Shown here piece after piece: positions 34,797-44,113 of a DNA stretch of 64,000 nt. The position numbers and the translations under genes are program-made. This DNA comes from Nonomuraea sp. NEAU-A123 (GTDB lineage Bacteria; Actinomycetota; Actinomycetes; Streptosporangiales; Streptosporangiaceae). The stretch spans positions 62,001-126,000 of the forward strand of contig NZ_JAHFZZ010000016.1 of the NCBI RefSeq assembly GCF_018603905.1, read 5' to 3'. Under the pieces are notes generated by a model. That model was not told the origin of the DNA and made no database searches. It saw only the letters and a program-made list of their open reading frames with translations. Within the stretch, counting starts at the first letter, position 1; each line of letters begins with the position of its first letter.

Positions 34797-35695
34797 CGGC
34801 CGTCGCCGGGGCGAGCCCCGCCGCGCACCGATCCTCCAAGGCGAAGCGCCGGAGGAGCCCCACCCTCACCGTGATCATGCTGGTGATGTTCGGCTACGCC
34901 GTTCTGCCGCTGTTCTGGCTGCTGGCCAATGCCAGCAAGAGCGGCGGGGACCTGTTCTCGACCTTCGGACTCTGGTTCGGCGGGGACTTCCACCTGTTCG
35001 CCAACATCGGCGAGACGCTGCGCTACAACGACGGCATCTTCGTGCGCTGGTTCGGCAACACCGTGCTCTACTCCGTGGTGGGCGCGGGCGGGGCTGCCCT
35101 GCTGGCCACCATCGGCGGGTACGCCCTGGCGAAGTACGACTTCCCGGGCCGCAAGCTGCTGTTCGCGGTGGTGCTCGGCGGGATCTCCATCCCGGGCACG
35201 GCCCTCGCGGTGCCGACGTACCTGCTGTTCAGCCGCATCGGGATCGTCGACACCCCATGGGCGGTGCTCATCCCCTCGCTGTGCAGCCCGTTCGGTCTCT
35301 ATCTGATGCGGGTCTACGCCGCCGACGCGGTGCCCGACTCGATCCTGGAGTCGGCCCGCATCGACGGAGCGAGCGAGTTCAGGATCTTCCGCACCATCGC
35401 CCTGCGGCTGCTCGCCCCGGGATTCGTCACGGTCCTGCTGTTCGCGCTGGTCGCGACGTGGAACAACTACTTCCTGCCGCTGATCGTGCTGAACACGCCG
35501 ACCTGGTTCCCGCTCACCGTCGGGCTCAACCAGTGGAACGCCCAGGCCAACAGCGGCACCTCCGGCGCCGGTGACGCCACCTACTCACTCATCCTGACCG
35601 GCAGCCTGCTGTCGATCGTGCCGTTGATCATCGCCTTCCTGGCGCTCCAGCGGTTCTGGCAGTCGGGCCTCGCCACCGGAAGCGTCAAGCAGTAA
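34793..35695 (+). CDS. Sugar ABC transporter permease, MalG type
   Basis: A 300-residue permease with an N-terminal basic tail (KAKRRR), six spans and the EAA loop DSILESARIDGASEFRIFRTIAL. Its GTG overlaps the stop of the upstream permease (GTGA), so translation is coupled. It is the partner of the MalF-type subunit. Confidence 0.93.
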   Translation: MTAVAGASPAAHRSSKAKRRRSPTLTVIMLVMFGYAVLPLFWLLANASKSGGDLFSTFGLWFGGDFHLFANIGETLRYNDGIFVRWFGNTVLYSVVGAGGAALLATIGGYALAKYDFPGRKLLFAVVLGGISIPGTALAVPTYLLFSRIGIVDTPWAVLIPSLCSPFGLYLMRVYAADAVPDSILESARIDGASEFRIFRTIALRLLAPGFVTVLLFALVATWNNYFLPLIVLNTPTWFPLTVGLNQWNAQANSGTSGAGDATYSLILTGSLLSIVPLIIAFLALQRFWQSGLATGSVKQ

Positions 35696-35728
35696 CTCCC
35701 CGTGAATCCCAGTGAATGAGGAAATGTC

Positions 35729-37102
35729 ATGAAAACACGTCCATCGCGGCGCGGTGTCGTAACCGGCGGGGTCGCCGCAGCCCTGTCACTGGCCTTGGCC
35801 GCGTGCGGCGGCGGCACTGGTGGGGGCGCCACCACCGCCCCGTCCGCCGCCCCGAGCGCGTCGGCGGCGGTCCAGGACGCGTTGGCCAAGCCGGCCGAGC
35901 TGACGTTCTGGACGTGGGTCACGGGGATCGAGAAGACCGTCGCCCGCTTCCAGGCGAAATATCCGAACATCAAGGTCAACGTGGTGAACGCGGGTCAGTC
36001 CGCCGACCAGTACACCAAGCTGCAGACCGCGATCAAGGCCGGCTCCGGCGCGCCCGACGTGGCCCAGATCGAATACTTCGCGCTGCCCCAGTTCGCGCTC
36101 GCCAAGCAGGTGGTCAACCTCTCCGACTACGGCGCCGCCGCGCTGAAGGACAAGTTCGCCCCCGCGGCATGGGGCCAGGTGGCGATCAACGGCGGCGTCT
36201 TCGGCATCCCGCAGGACACCGGACCCATGGCGATGTTCTACCGGAAGGACATCTTCGACAAGCTCAAGCTCAAGCCGCCGACGACGTGGGCGGAGTTCAT
36301 CGACACCGCTAAGAAGATCAAGGCCGACAACCCGGACAACTTCCTCACTTCCATCGATCCCGGCGACGCCGGCGGTGTGGACAGCCTGATCTGGCAGGCC
36401 GGCGGCGCGCCGTTCAAGACCTCGGGCGAGAGCTCGGTCAGCGTCACGCTCGCCACCGACCCAGGCGTCAAGCAGTGGGTCGGCACCTGGAACACCCTGC
36501 TCAGCGAGAAGCTGGTCGACCCACAGCCCGGCTGGACGGACGAGTGGTGGAAGGGCATGGGCTCCGGCAAGTACGCGGCCTGGCTGACCGGCGCCTGGGC
36601 CCCGAACGGCATCATCAACTCCATCCCCAAGACGAAGGGCAAGTGGGCGGTCGCCCCGATGCCCCAGTACGACGCGGCCAAGCCGATGAACGCCGAGAAC
36701 GGCGGCTCCTCGGTGGCGGTCATCCCGCAGAGCAAGAACATCCCGGCCGCCGTCGCCTTCGCGGAGTGGCTCAACTCCGACCCGGAAGCCGTCAAGTCGC
36801 TGAACACCGAGGCCGGGCTGTTCCCCGCCACGAAGGCGCTGCTGGACGACCCGGCGTTCCGTGACACACCGCAGGAATTCTTCGGCGGACAGAAGATCAA
36901 CCAGGTCCTGGGCGACGCCTCGGCCGCCGTCCGCGCCGACTGGCAGTACCTCCCCTTCCAGGTGTACGCCAACAGCATCTTCAAGGACACCGTGGGACAG
37001 GCCGTGGACGGCGGCGGCGACCTGTCCGCGGCCCTGAAATCCTGGCAGGACCGGATCACCGCCTTCGGCACCGAGCAGGGATTCACGCTGAGCGGCGGCT
37101 GA
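35729..37102 (+). CDS. Sugar ABC transporter substrate-binding lipoprotein
   Basis: A 457-residue solute-binding protein with lipobox LAAC (Cys at about residue 27) after a signal that starts KTRPSRRGVVTGG. The SRRGVV segment resembles a twin-arginine motif, so Tat export is possible. The mature part begins with a Gly/Ala/Ser-rich linker, then LTFWTWVTGIEKTVARFQAKYPNIKV, typical of MalE-class proteins. It closes the operon and is followed 13 bp later by a strong hairpin. Confidence 0.93.
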   Translation: MKTRPSRRGVVTGGVAAALSLALAACGGGTGGGATTAPSAAPSASAAVQDALAKPAELTFWTWVTGIEKTVARFQAKYPNIKVNVVNAGQSADQYTKLQTAIKAGSGAPDVAQIEYFALPQFALAKQVVNLSDYGAAALKDKFAPAAWGQVAINGGVFGIPQDTGPMAMFYRKDIFDKLKLKPPTTWAEFIDTAKKIKADNPDNFLTSIDPGDAGGVDSLIWQAGGAPFKTSGESSVSVTLATDPGVKQWVGTWNTLLSEKLVDPQPGWTDEWWKGMGSGKYAAWLTGAWAPNGIINSIPKTKGKWAVAPMPQYDAAKPMNAENGGSSVAVIPQSKNIPAAVAFAEWLNSDPEAVKSLNTEAGLFPATKALLDDPAFRDTPQEFFGGQKINQVLGDASAAVRADWQYLPFQVYANSIFKDTVGQAVDGGGDLSAALKSWQDRITAFGTEQGFTLSGG

Positions 37103-37115
37103 TTTCCACGACCGG

Positions 37116-37147
37116 CGGCCCGGCGGGGGGACTCCCCCGTCGGGCCG
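37116..37147 (+). terminator. Strong intrinsic-type terminator after the ABC operon
   Basis: Arms CGGCCCGGCGGGGG (37116-37129) and CCCCCGTCGGGCCG (37134-37147) form a 14-bp stem with one G-T pair and a 4-nt loop, 13 bp after the lipoprotein gene. No U-tract follows, as is usual in actinomycetes. Confidence 0.8.
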
Positions 37148-37316
37148 CTTCATGCATTCCACACGTCTTCGGCATCGCGCCGGTGGACGCCGGAGCGGCA
37201 CTGACGACGAACGTACATCTCTGTGGATCAGCGAAGTTGCCGATCCTGTCGCTGCTGGTCGGGATCTCTGACTTCGGCAGCAAGTCTTGCCACCCAAGCG
37301 AGGCTAGGGTGTGTGC

Positions 37317-37928
37317 GTGGGCGTGGTGACGGAAGCGTGGGCGCGGATCGAGGAGTGGCTGGCGCGGCATACCCCGGCCAGCGCGGCCGTGCTGGCCCCA
37401 CCCGCCGACCCGGCCGACATCGCCACCGCCGAGGCCGCGCTGGGGCTCGCCTTCCCGACTGAGCTCGTCGAGTCGCTGCGCCGCCACGACGGCCAGCGCA
37501 TCTGGGCGAACGTCCTGCCCGAAGGGCCGCCGCTGTCGACGGCCGGCATCGTCGACCACTGGCGCGCGTGCATGGATGTCGCCGCGAGCTTCGACGGGCT
37601 CACCCCGCACCCGCCGGGCGCCGAGCCGTGGTGGCACGAGCGATGGGTACCGTTTGCCGCCCAGGACGGCGATGCGCAGGTGATCGACCTGCGGCCCGGG
37701 CCCGGGTATGGGCGGGTCGGCTGTACCGCGCACGACGGCCTCGGCGACTTCGATGCTGCCTGGCCCACGCTCGGCACCTACCTCACCGAGGTGGCCGATG
37801 CGCTCGCCGCGGGTCTTGCGGTGCGCTACTGGTTGCCGTACCTGACGGTCGACGGCGAGCTGTGGTGGAGCACCGAAAATCCGGATGTTCTGCCCGCAGG
37901 TGCTAGGCGTTTTGTCCCAACTCCCTGA
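37317..37928 (+). CDS. SMI1/KNR4 (SUKH)-family protein
   Basis: A 203-residue protein with the SUKH fold: ADIATAEAALGLAFPTELVESLRRHDGQ near the start and WVPFAAQDGDAQVIDL in the middle. SUKH proteins often serve as immunity proteins of polymorphic toxins; others have unknown roles. No toxin gene is adjacent, so it may be an orphan. TAGGGT (37305-37310) lies 6 nt before the GTG at 37317, so the mRNA may be leaderless. Nearby GTG codons (37311, 37323, 37326) are possible starts. The following 141 bp, to 38069, hold only a weak TCAGGC/GCCTGA hairpin. Confidence 0.75.
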   Translation: MGVVTEAWARIEEWLARHTPASAAVLAPPADPADIATAEAALGLAFPTELVESLRRHDGQRIWANVLPEGPPLSTAGIVDHWRACMDVAASFDGLTPHPPGAEPWWHERWVPFAAQDGDAQVIDLRPGPGYGRVGCTAHDGLGDFDAAWPTLGTYLTEVADALAAGLAVRYWLPYLTVDGELWWSTENPDVLPAGARRFVPTP

Positions 37929-38069
37929 CATGGCGCACGTCGCCCTCCGGTAGAGGTACGCCGTCGACCTGCGTTGGGGGCTGGCGATGGAGATCGAGGT
38001 CGCGCGGATACCGCAATCCGCTCTTTGGGCGTCAGGCACCGCCTGATCCATCGCGCAGAAGCCCCCAGG

Positions 38070-39467
38070 TCAGGCGGCGATGTCTGTCAGGGAGCGGTCG
38101 CGGGTTCGGACGCCGAGGCGGATGATGGCGGCGGCGATCACGAGGAGGCCGACCATCACGAAGGACGCCGGCCGCGCGCCGAGGCTCGTGAGGATGGGGA
38201 GCACCACGAAAGGTGTGACGGCGCCGCCCAGGTGGCCGACCCCGTCGGCGATGGCCGAGGCGGTGCCGCGGGCGCGGGTGGGGAAGATCTCGGCGGTGTA
38301 GGTGTAGGCCGGGGTGGCCATGAAGGCGATGCCGAACGAGCTGAACAAGGCCCCGGCGGTGGCGACCGCCTCGCCGAGGTCCAAGGTGATGAGCAGCAGG
38401 GACGCGGCGAACACCAGGGTGCCGATGACGACCATGGTGCGGCGTTCCATCCGCTCCACCAGCAGCACGGCCGCGATGACGGAGATCAGCGGCATCGCCC
38501 GGCCCAGCACGCTGACCAGGATCGCGTGGGAGGTCGAGATGCCGATGCCTTCGAGGATGAGCGGCAGGTAGCTGGCGTAGCCGTACATGGCGACGTAGAA
38601 GGTGAACCAGAAGCCCAGCACGATGAGCATGCGGGCCAGGTACGGGGCCTTGAACAGGGCCCGTGCGGACACCTCCTCCTCGGCGGCGGCGACGGCGGCG
38701 GCGGCGGCGGGGGCACTCTCCTCACCGGGGAGGTCGTCGGTGCCCCCAGGCGGCAGGCCGACGCGGGATTCCATCTGACGGACGATGTGGTCGGCCTCCT
38801 CCGCACGGCCCATCGCGACCAGCCAGCGCGGCGACTCCACCAGGGCGTTCCTGTTGACCAGCGGCAGCACCAGCAGCACCAGGCCGCCGAAGCCCAGCAG
38901 GAAGCGCCAGCCGGTGGAGGAGGCCGCCAGCACCGGCAGCGAGGCGAACCCGATGACCAGGAGCAGCACGGTGCCGACCATGTACAGGCGCGACAGGTAG
39001 CCGCCGCGCTGGTTCTTCGGGGCCAGTTCCCCGATGTAGGCCGAGCACAGCGCGAGCACGGCGCCCATCCCGCAACCGGTCAGGAACCGGAAGAACGTCA
39101 GCGACCACACGTCCCACGAGAACGCCGTCAGGAACCCGCCGACGCCGAGCGCGGCGATGGTCAGCGTCAGGCCCTTCTGCCGGCCGTACCGGTCGGCGAC
39201 GCGCCCGAACAGGTAGGCGCCGATGCAGTAGCCGACGAGATTCCAGGTGACCGGGTACCCCAGCGCGGCCCCGGTCAGCCCGAACTCGTCGCGCATGGCC
39301 GGGAGGGTGATGGCGAGGACGGAGATGTCGTAGTTGGCGAAGAAGAAGCAGAGCATGAGGGCGAGCCAGGCCGCCCGGTTGAGCCCGACCTTGGGCATCG
39401 CGTCGATGCGGGCGTCCACGCCGCGGGCCGACACCGGCGCAGGCGAGTCGAGGGGCATGTGAGACAT
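38070..39467 (-). CDS. MFS transporter, metabolite:H+ symporter type
   Basis: A 465-residue twelve-span major facilitator. Motif A is GRVADRYGRQKG between spans 2 and 3. The sugar-porter-like segment ESPRWLVAMGRAEEAD ends the first half, and the central loop has a long Glu/Ala-rich stretch (about residues 225-260). It resembles the aromatic-acid and sugar symporters more than drug exporters. A good AGGAGG precedes the ATG at 39467. It is downstream of the LysR gene on the same strand and likely imports the substrate of the catabolic operon at 40905. Confidence 0.88.
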   Translation of the reverse strand: MSHMPLDSPAPVSARGVDARIDAMPKVGLNRAAWLALMLCFFFANYDISVLAITLPAMRDEFGLTGAALGYPVTWNLVGYCIGAYLFGRVADRYGRQKGLTLTIAALGVGGFLTAFSWDVWSLTFFRFLTGCGMGAVLALCSAYIGELAPKNQRGGYLSRLYMVGTVLLLVIGFASLPVLAASSTGWRFLLGFGGLVLLVLPLVNRNALVESPRWLVAMGRAEEADHIVRQMESRVGLPPGGTDDLPGEESAPAAAAAVAAAEEEVSARALFKAPYLARMLIVLGFWFTFYVAMYGYASYLPLILEGIGISTSHAILVSVLGRAMPLISVIAAVLLVERMERRTMVVIGTLVFAASLLLITLDLGEAVATAGALFSSFGIAFMATPAYTYTAEIFPTRARGTASAIADGVGHLGGAVTPFVVLPILTSLGARPASFVMVGLLVIAAAIIRLGVRTRDRSLTDIAA

Positions 39468-39599
39468 CGCGGCCTCCTGGAAATGGGACGAATGGAGCGT
39501 GGGCTGGAGGCGCTCTCTAGCGGCGGGGCTTGTGGCGGGGCTCACATAGAGGCGGTGCGACGAACGGTAGGCAGGTCACGGCGGCGGTGACCATCGCGG

Positions 39600-39625
39600 T
39601 TTGGCGCACGTGCACATGCGCCAAA
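39600..39625. promoter_or_regulatory. Perfect 9-bp inverted repeat upstream of the MFS gene
   Basis: TTTGGCGCA (39600-39608) and TGCGCCAAA (39617-39625) are separated by 8 bp, a typical dyad operator. It lies between the LysR gene and the carrier, next to the tandem repeats. Confidence 0.55.
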
Positions 39626-39635
39626 ACGCAACGTA

Positions 39636-39669
39636 CGCGGACAGGCAACGTGCGCGGACAGGCAACGTG
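39636..39669. repeat. Tandem 17-bp direct repeat containing GGCAACGTG
   Basis: CGCGGACAGGCAACGTG is repeated exactly and without a gap (39636-39652, 39653-39669). The core GGCAACGTG recurs in reverse orientation upstream of the LysR gene (40699-40707, 40723-40731), suggesting one DNA-binding protein. Confidence 0.7.
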
Positions 39670-39690
39670 CCGAGCGGGGATGGCTGCGGA

Positions 39691-40608
39691 CTAAAGGGTC
39701 AGGGCCTGTCCGGCCCACTCTTCGCGCATGGCCGCGACGAGGCCGCTCACCAAGGGGTCCCGCTCCACCCGGGAGCGCCGCCACGCCACGCCGAGCAGGA
39801 ATTCCAGGTTCTCGCGGATCGGGACCACCGCGAAGGCCGGGTCGTCGAAGACGCTGGCGCTGCCGCCGTTGCGCGGATCGAGCGTCAGGGTGAGGCCGTG
39901 GCTGCGGCGGACGTGGCTGGCCAGCATGACCGAGTCGTTGTCCGGCATCTGGTGGAACGAGGTGATGCCGGCGTCCTTCAGCCGCTGGTGCAGCCGGTTC
40001 ATCGCCACCGGCTGAGGCGTGGGCGGCCCGACGGTCAGCGTCCGGTGCGCGAAGTCCTTCAACGTCAGCTCCGGAGCACCGGCCAGCGGGTCATCGGCCC
40101 GCATCGCCGCCGCGAACATGTACCGGGCGACCACCAGGCTGTCGAGCTCGAGCCGGTCCAGCGGGAGGTGCACCAGGACCGCCTCCAACTCGCCCCGCTC
40201 CAGGGCGGGCAGCAGCTCGGCGGACGGCGCCATCGTCACGTCCACGGGGTGCGCGGGGAACCGCTGCTCGGCCACCGCCACGAACCGGTCCATCACCGCG
40301 GGCGGGCACAGGTGCGTGCCGCCCACGCGCACCACGCGGCTCTCCGTGGCCGACGCCTGGTGTACGGCCTCCTTCAGGCCGTCCACCTGCTCCAGAATGC
40401 CGCGTACCCGCGCGACCAGGACGGTGCCGCCGGAGGTCAGCTCGACCTGGTGGTAGCGGCGGACGAACAGCTCGACCCCCAGCTCCCGCTCCAGGTCCTT
40501 CACCGCGCGGCTGACCGGCGACGGAGTGAGGTGCAGCCGCTCAGCGGCACGACCGAAATGCAGTTCCTCGGCGACGGCGAGGAAGCACCGAAGCTGCTGT
40601 ACGTCCAT
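39691..40608 (-). CDS. LysR-family transcriptional regulator
   Basis: A 305-residue LysR protein with HTH MDVQQLRCFLAVAEELHFGRAAERLHLTPSPVSRAVKDLE. It is closely related in its N-terminus to the LysR at 45698 (MDIQQLRYFVAVAEELHFGHAAERLHVTSSPLSRRIRELE), so the two arose by duplication and flank the same catabolic block. It is divergent from the CoA-transferase operon. The ATG at 40608 has no obvious ribosome site. Confidence 0.9.
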   Translation of the reverse strand: MDVQQLRCFLAVAEELHFGRAAERLHLTPSPVSRAVKDLERELGVELFVRRYHQVELTSGGTVLVARVRGILEQVDGLKEAVHQASATESRVVRVGGTHLCPPAVMDRFVAVAEQRFPAHPVDVTMAPSAELLPALERGELEAVLVHLPLDRLELDSLVVARYMFAAAMRADDPLAGAPELTLKDFAHRTLTVGPPTPQPVAMNRLHQRLKDAGITSFHQMPDNDSVMLASHVRRSHGLTLTLDPRNGGSASVFDDPAFAVVPIRENLEFLLGVAWRRSRVERDPLVSGLVAAMREEWAGQALTL

Positions 40609-40698
40609 GAGGCGGGAGTCTGTGTCGGACCGTCGCCGCACGTCAACCCATGCATCGCGGTTGGGGCCCGGTAATCCGGCCGAAACGCGCGCCGCGCG

Positions 40699-40731
40699 CA
40701 CGTTGCCGATCAGGACGCGTGCCACGTTGCC
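40699..40731. promoter_or_regulatory. Two CACGTTGCC motifs between LysR and the CoA-transferase operon
   Basis: CACGTTGCC occurs at 40699-40707 and 40723-40731, 24 bp centre to centre, in the 296-bp divergent region (40609-40904). It is the reverse complement of the GGCAACGTG repeats before the MFS gene. No gene is supported in this region. Confidence 0.55.
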
Positions 40732-40904
40732 GTTTCGGACGTTTTCAGACAGGAATCGCCGTGGCATTCTCCGTCATAAGACACCTGTCGGTAACAAATC
40801 CGGCACACAGGCCTGAGCCGCCGGTCTGGATCGCCTCCGAGGTCCGTGACAGGTCACGTCTGGCGTCATTCGCGCACGTTCTTCACACACTGGGGTGATT
40901 CACC

Positions 40905-43322
40905 ATGCCCGCGATCAGGGGCCTTCCCCTCGACGGCCTCCGGGTCATCGACCTGGCGGACGGCAAGGCCGAGATGTGCGGCCGGTACCTCGCCGACCTC
41001 GGAGCCGACGTCATCCGCGTCGAGCCTCCCGGCGGCGCGCCCACCCGCCGGCGGGAACCGCTCCACGACGGCGTCAGCCTCTATTTCGCCACGCACAACG
41101 CCAACAAGCGCGGCATCACCCTGGACCTGAGCGACCCCGCCGGCCGTGACGGGCTGCTTGACCTTGCGGCGGGGGCGGACTTCCTCATCGAGACCGAACG
41201 GCCCGGCACCCTCGACCGGCTCGGCCTGGGCGCGGACACGCTGCTCGCCCGCAACCCGGCGCTGGTCGTCGTCTCGATTACCGACTTCGGGCAGACGGGG
41301 CCGTACCGGGACTGGACCGGCACCGACTGGACGCACATGGCGCTCGGCGGGGCGCTGTCGCGGTCGGGCATTCCGGGCCGGCGACCGGTCATGCCGCCGG
41401 GGCCGCTGGCCTACGAGTCGGCGGCGGTCCAGGCCGCGTGGGCGGGGCTGCTGGCGTACCTGAACCGGCTGGACACCGGGCGTGGCGACCACGTCGACTG
41501 CTCGGTGTACGAGATGACCGCCCAGGTGCTGGACCCCGGATTCGGCATCGGCGGATCGGCCACCGGCGGCGTACCGGCCACGGAGCTGCCTCGCGGGCGC
41601 CCGGACGCGGGGAAGCTGTACCCGATCTTCCCCTGTGCGGATGGGTACGTGCGGATCTGCGTGCTTGCTCGGCGGCAGTGGCGTGGGATGTTCGGCTGGC
41701 TCGGCGAGCCCGAGGAGTTCGCCGACCCCAAGTACGACACGCTCGGCGCCCGGTTCGGGGCCGCCGAGCGGCTGCATGCCCTGATCGGCGCGCTGTTCAG
41801 GGACCAGACCAAGGACGAACTGGTGGCGCGGGGCCAGGAGCGCGGGGTGCCGATCGCGGCGCTGCTCGATCCGGGCGAGGTGCTGGCCGGCCCGCACTTC
41901 CTGGCCCGCGGCGGGCTGCTCGACGCCGAGGTCGCCCCCGGGCTGACCGGGCGGGTGCCGTCCGGGTACGTCGAGGTGAACGGTGTACGCGCGGGATTCC
42001 GCCACCGGGCGCCCGAGGTGGGCGAGCACGACGACGAGGTGTCCGCCGAGCCGCCCCGCGCGACGACCACCGAGCCCAGCGAGCCTGCGGGCCCGCGGCG
42101 GCCGCTTGACGGGCTCCGCGTGCTCGACCTCGGCGTCATCGTGGTCGGGGCCGAGCTGGGCCGGCTGCTCGCCGACCAGGGCGCCGAGGTCATCAAGATC
42201 GAGAGCCGGGCGTACCCGGACGGCAGCCGCCAGGCGCTGAACGGCGAGGCCATCAGCGTCAGCTTCGCCTGGGGGCACCGCAACAAGATCAGCGCCGGCA
42301 TCAACCTCCGCTCTCCGGAGGGCCTGGAGCTCTTCAAGCGGTTCGCCCAGGAGTCCGACGTCATCCTGTCCAACTTCAAGCCCGGCACGCTGGAGTCCCT
42401 GGGCCTCGGCTACGACGTCATCAGCGAGCTGAACCCGCGCATCATCATGGCCGACAGCAGCGCCCTGGGCTCGACCGGGCCGTGGAGCAGGCGCATGGGC
42501 TACGGCCCGCTCGTCCGCGCCGCCACCGGGGTCACCGGGCTCTGGCGCGACACCGGCGTCGAGGCCGGGTTCTGCGACGCGATCACGATCTACCCCGACC
42601 ACATCGCCGCCCGCGTCGGCGCGGTCGCCGTGGCCGCCGCGCTGATCGAACGCCGGCGTACCGGGAAGGGCGGCACGGTCAGCGTCTCCCAGGCCGAGAC
42701 CATCCTCACCCAGTTGTCCACGAGCTTCCTGCGCGAGTCGCTGGAGCCCGGCTCGTTCACCGCCCACGGCAACAGCGGCGAATGGGACGCGCCCCAGGGC
42801 GTCTACCCGTGCGCGGGCGACGACGAGTGGTGCGTGGTGAGCGTCGAGGACGGAGAGCAGTGGCGCGGCCTGTGCGCCGTCATCGGCCGCGCCGACCTGC
42901 GCGCCGACACCCGGCTGGCCGACGCGGCCGGCCGACGCGCGCACCGCGACCTCGTGGACGCGGCCGTGACCGCGTGGACGGCCGGCACCCCGCCGCGCGA
43001 GGCCATGGAACGGCTGCAGGCGGCCGGCGTGCCCGCCGGGATGATGCAGCGCGTCACCGAGTACCCCGGCGACCCCCAGCTCACGGCCCGTGGATTCCTG
43101 CGCGAGATGCGCCAGCCGAACATCGGCCACGCGTTGCGCACCGAGAACGCCCCGGCCACGTTCCGGGAGGTCGCCGACCCCGAACTCCGACCGGCGCCAC
43201 TGGCCGGGGAGCACACCCGGCTGGTGGCCGCCAAACTGCTCGGCCTGGCCGAGTCCGAGATACAGACGCTCATCGAGGCGGGCGTGCTGGAGGAGACAAC
43301 CATGCAGAACGAGAGGAACTGA
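40905..43322 (+). CDS. Fused double-domain CaiB/BaiF CoA-transferase
   Basis: An 805-residue protein made of two CaiB-type class III CoA-transferase units (about residues 5-375 and 395-795). Each starts LDGLRVxDL and contains the (N/H)xNK segment (HNANKRGITLDL, GHRNKISAGINL). The second unit has an Asp at the usual catalytic place (TIYPDHIAARVG). The corresponding stretch of the first unit reads PPGPLAYESAAVQ with no Asp, so probably only one half is catalytic. It likely activates an imported carboxylate as a CoA thioester. The enoyl-CoA hydratase starts 2 bp after its stop. Confidence 0.88.
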   Translation: MPAIRGLPLDGLRVIDLADGKAEMCGRYLADLGADVIRVEPPGGAPTRRREPLHDGVSLYFATHNANKRGITLDLSDPAGRDGLLDLAAGADFLIETERPGTLDRLGLGADTLLARNPALVVVSITDFGQTGPYRDWTGTDWTHMALGGALSRSGIPGRRPVMPPGPLAYESAAVQAAWAGLLAYLNRLDTGRGDHVDCSVYEMTAQVLDPGFGIGGSATGGVPATELPRGRPDAGKLYPIFPCADGYVRICVLARRQWRGMFGWLGEPEEFADPKYDTLGARFGAAERLHALIGALFRDQTKDELVARGQERGVPIAALLDPGEVLAGPHFLARGGLLDAEVAPGLTGRVPSGYVEVNGVRAGFRHRAPEVGEHDDEVSAEPPRATTTEPSEPAGPRRPLDGLRVLDLGVIVVGAELGRLLADQGAEVIKIESRAYPDGSRQALNGEAISVSFAWGHRNKISAGINLRSPEGLELFKRFAQESDVILSNFKPGTLESLGLGYDVISELNPRIIMADSSALGSTGPWSRRMGYGPLVRAATGVTGLWRDTGVEAGFCDAITIYPDHIAARVGAVAVAAALIERRRTGKGGTVSVSQAETILTQLSTSFLRESLEPGSFTAHGNSGEWDAPQGVYPCAGDDEWCVVSVEDGEQWRGLCAVIGRADLRADTRLADAAGRRAHRDLVDAAVTAWTAGTPPREAMERLQAAGVPAGMMQRVTEYPGDPQLTARGFLREMRQPNIGHALRTENAPATFREVADPELRPAPLAGEHTRLVAAKLLGLAESEIQTLIEAGVLEETTMQNERN

Positions 43323-43324
43323 CC

Positions 43325-44113
43325 GTGGGTGAGCCCGCCGCGCTCGTCGAGCGCCGCGACCATATCGTGCTGATCACCTTGAACCGTCCCGAGGTGCGCA
43401 ACGCCGTCAACGCCGACCTGACCCGCGCCGTAGGCGAGGCCCTGGACGCGGCCGACGCCGATGCCTCGGTTCGCGCCGTGGTCCTGACCGGAGCCGGGGA
43501 CAAGGCGTTCTGCGCCGGCGCCGACCTTAAGGAGGTGGCCCGCGGCGAGTTCTCCACCGAGGGGATCAAGCCGCACTGGGGCTTCGCCGGATGCGTCACG
43601 CACCCCATCGCCAAGCCGGTCATCGCCGCCGTCAACGGGTTCGCGCTCGGCGGCGGCACCGAGATCGCCCTGTGGGCCGACCTGGTGGTGGCCGCCGAGA
43701 CGGCCGCGTTCGGGCTGCCCGAGGTCAAGCGCGGCATCATCGCGGGCGCGGGCGGCACGTTCCGGCTGGCCGCGCAGTTGCCCGCGAAGGCCGCCATGGA
43801 GATCCTGCTGACCGGTGAGCCCGTGAGCGCCGCCGACGCCCTGCGGCTCGGCCTGATCAACCGGGTGGTGCCGCCGGACCAGGTCGTACCGACCGCGCTG
43901 GCCCTGGCCGAGACGATCAGCGCGAACGCGCCGTTGTCCGTGCAGGCCAGCAAGCGGATCGCGCGGGGCATCTCCGACGGCGCGATCCCGTCGGAGCGGG
44001 CCGGCTGGGAGCGGACCGCCGCCGAGACCGCCGCGATCATGCGGTCGGCGGACGCGAAGGAGGGACCGCGCGCCTTCGCCGAGAAGCGCGCCCCCGTGTG
44101 GGAGGGACGATGA
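43325..44113 (+). CDS. Enoyl-CoA hydratase/isomerase family protein
   Basis: A 262-residue crotonase-fold enzyme. Oxyanion-hole segments are FCAGADLKEV and NGFALGGGTEIALWAD, followed by FGLPEVKRGIIAGAGGTFRL, where the canonical Glu sits in LPEVK. It starts with GTG directly after the CoA-transferase gene and its stop overlaps the thiolase start (ATGA). It probably hydrates the unsaturated acyl-CoA in the pathway. Confidence 0.9.
   Translation: MGEPAALVERRDHIVLITLNRPEVRNAVNADLTRAVGEALDAADADASVRAVVLTGAGDKAFCAGADLKEVARGEFSTEGIKPHWGFAGCVTHPIAKPVIAAVNGFALGGGTEIALWADLVVAAETAAFGLPEVKRGIIAGAGGTFRLAAQLPAKAAMEILLTGEPVSAADALRLGLINRVVPPDQVVPTALALAETISANAPLSVQASKRIARGISDGAIPSERAGWERTAAETAAIMRSADAKEGPRAFAEKRAPVWEGR

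Noticed and set aside
37986..38046. Short frame MEIEVARIPQSALWASGTA in the gap before the MFS gene
   Set aside because: No ribosome site and too short to judge; it contains the weak hairpin of the convergent region and is probably chance.
40866..43214. A 782-codon open frame opposite the CoA-transferase
   Set aside because: Low-complexity Arg/Gly/Ala-rich translation without motifs; the plus-strand protein is clearly CaiB-like.
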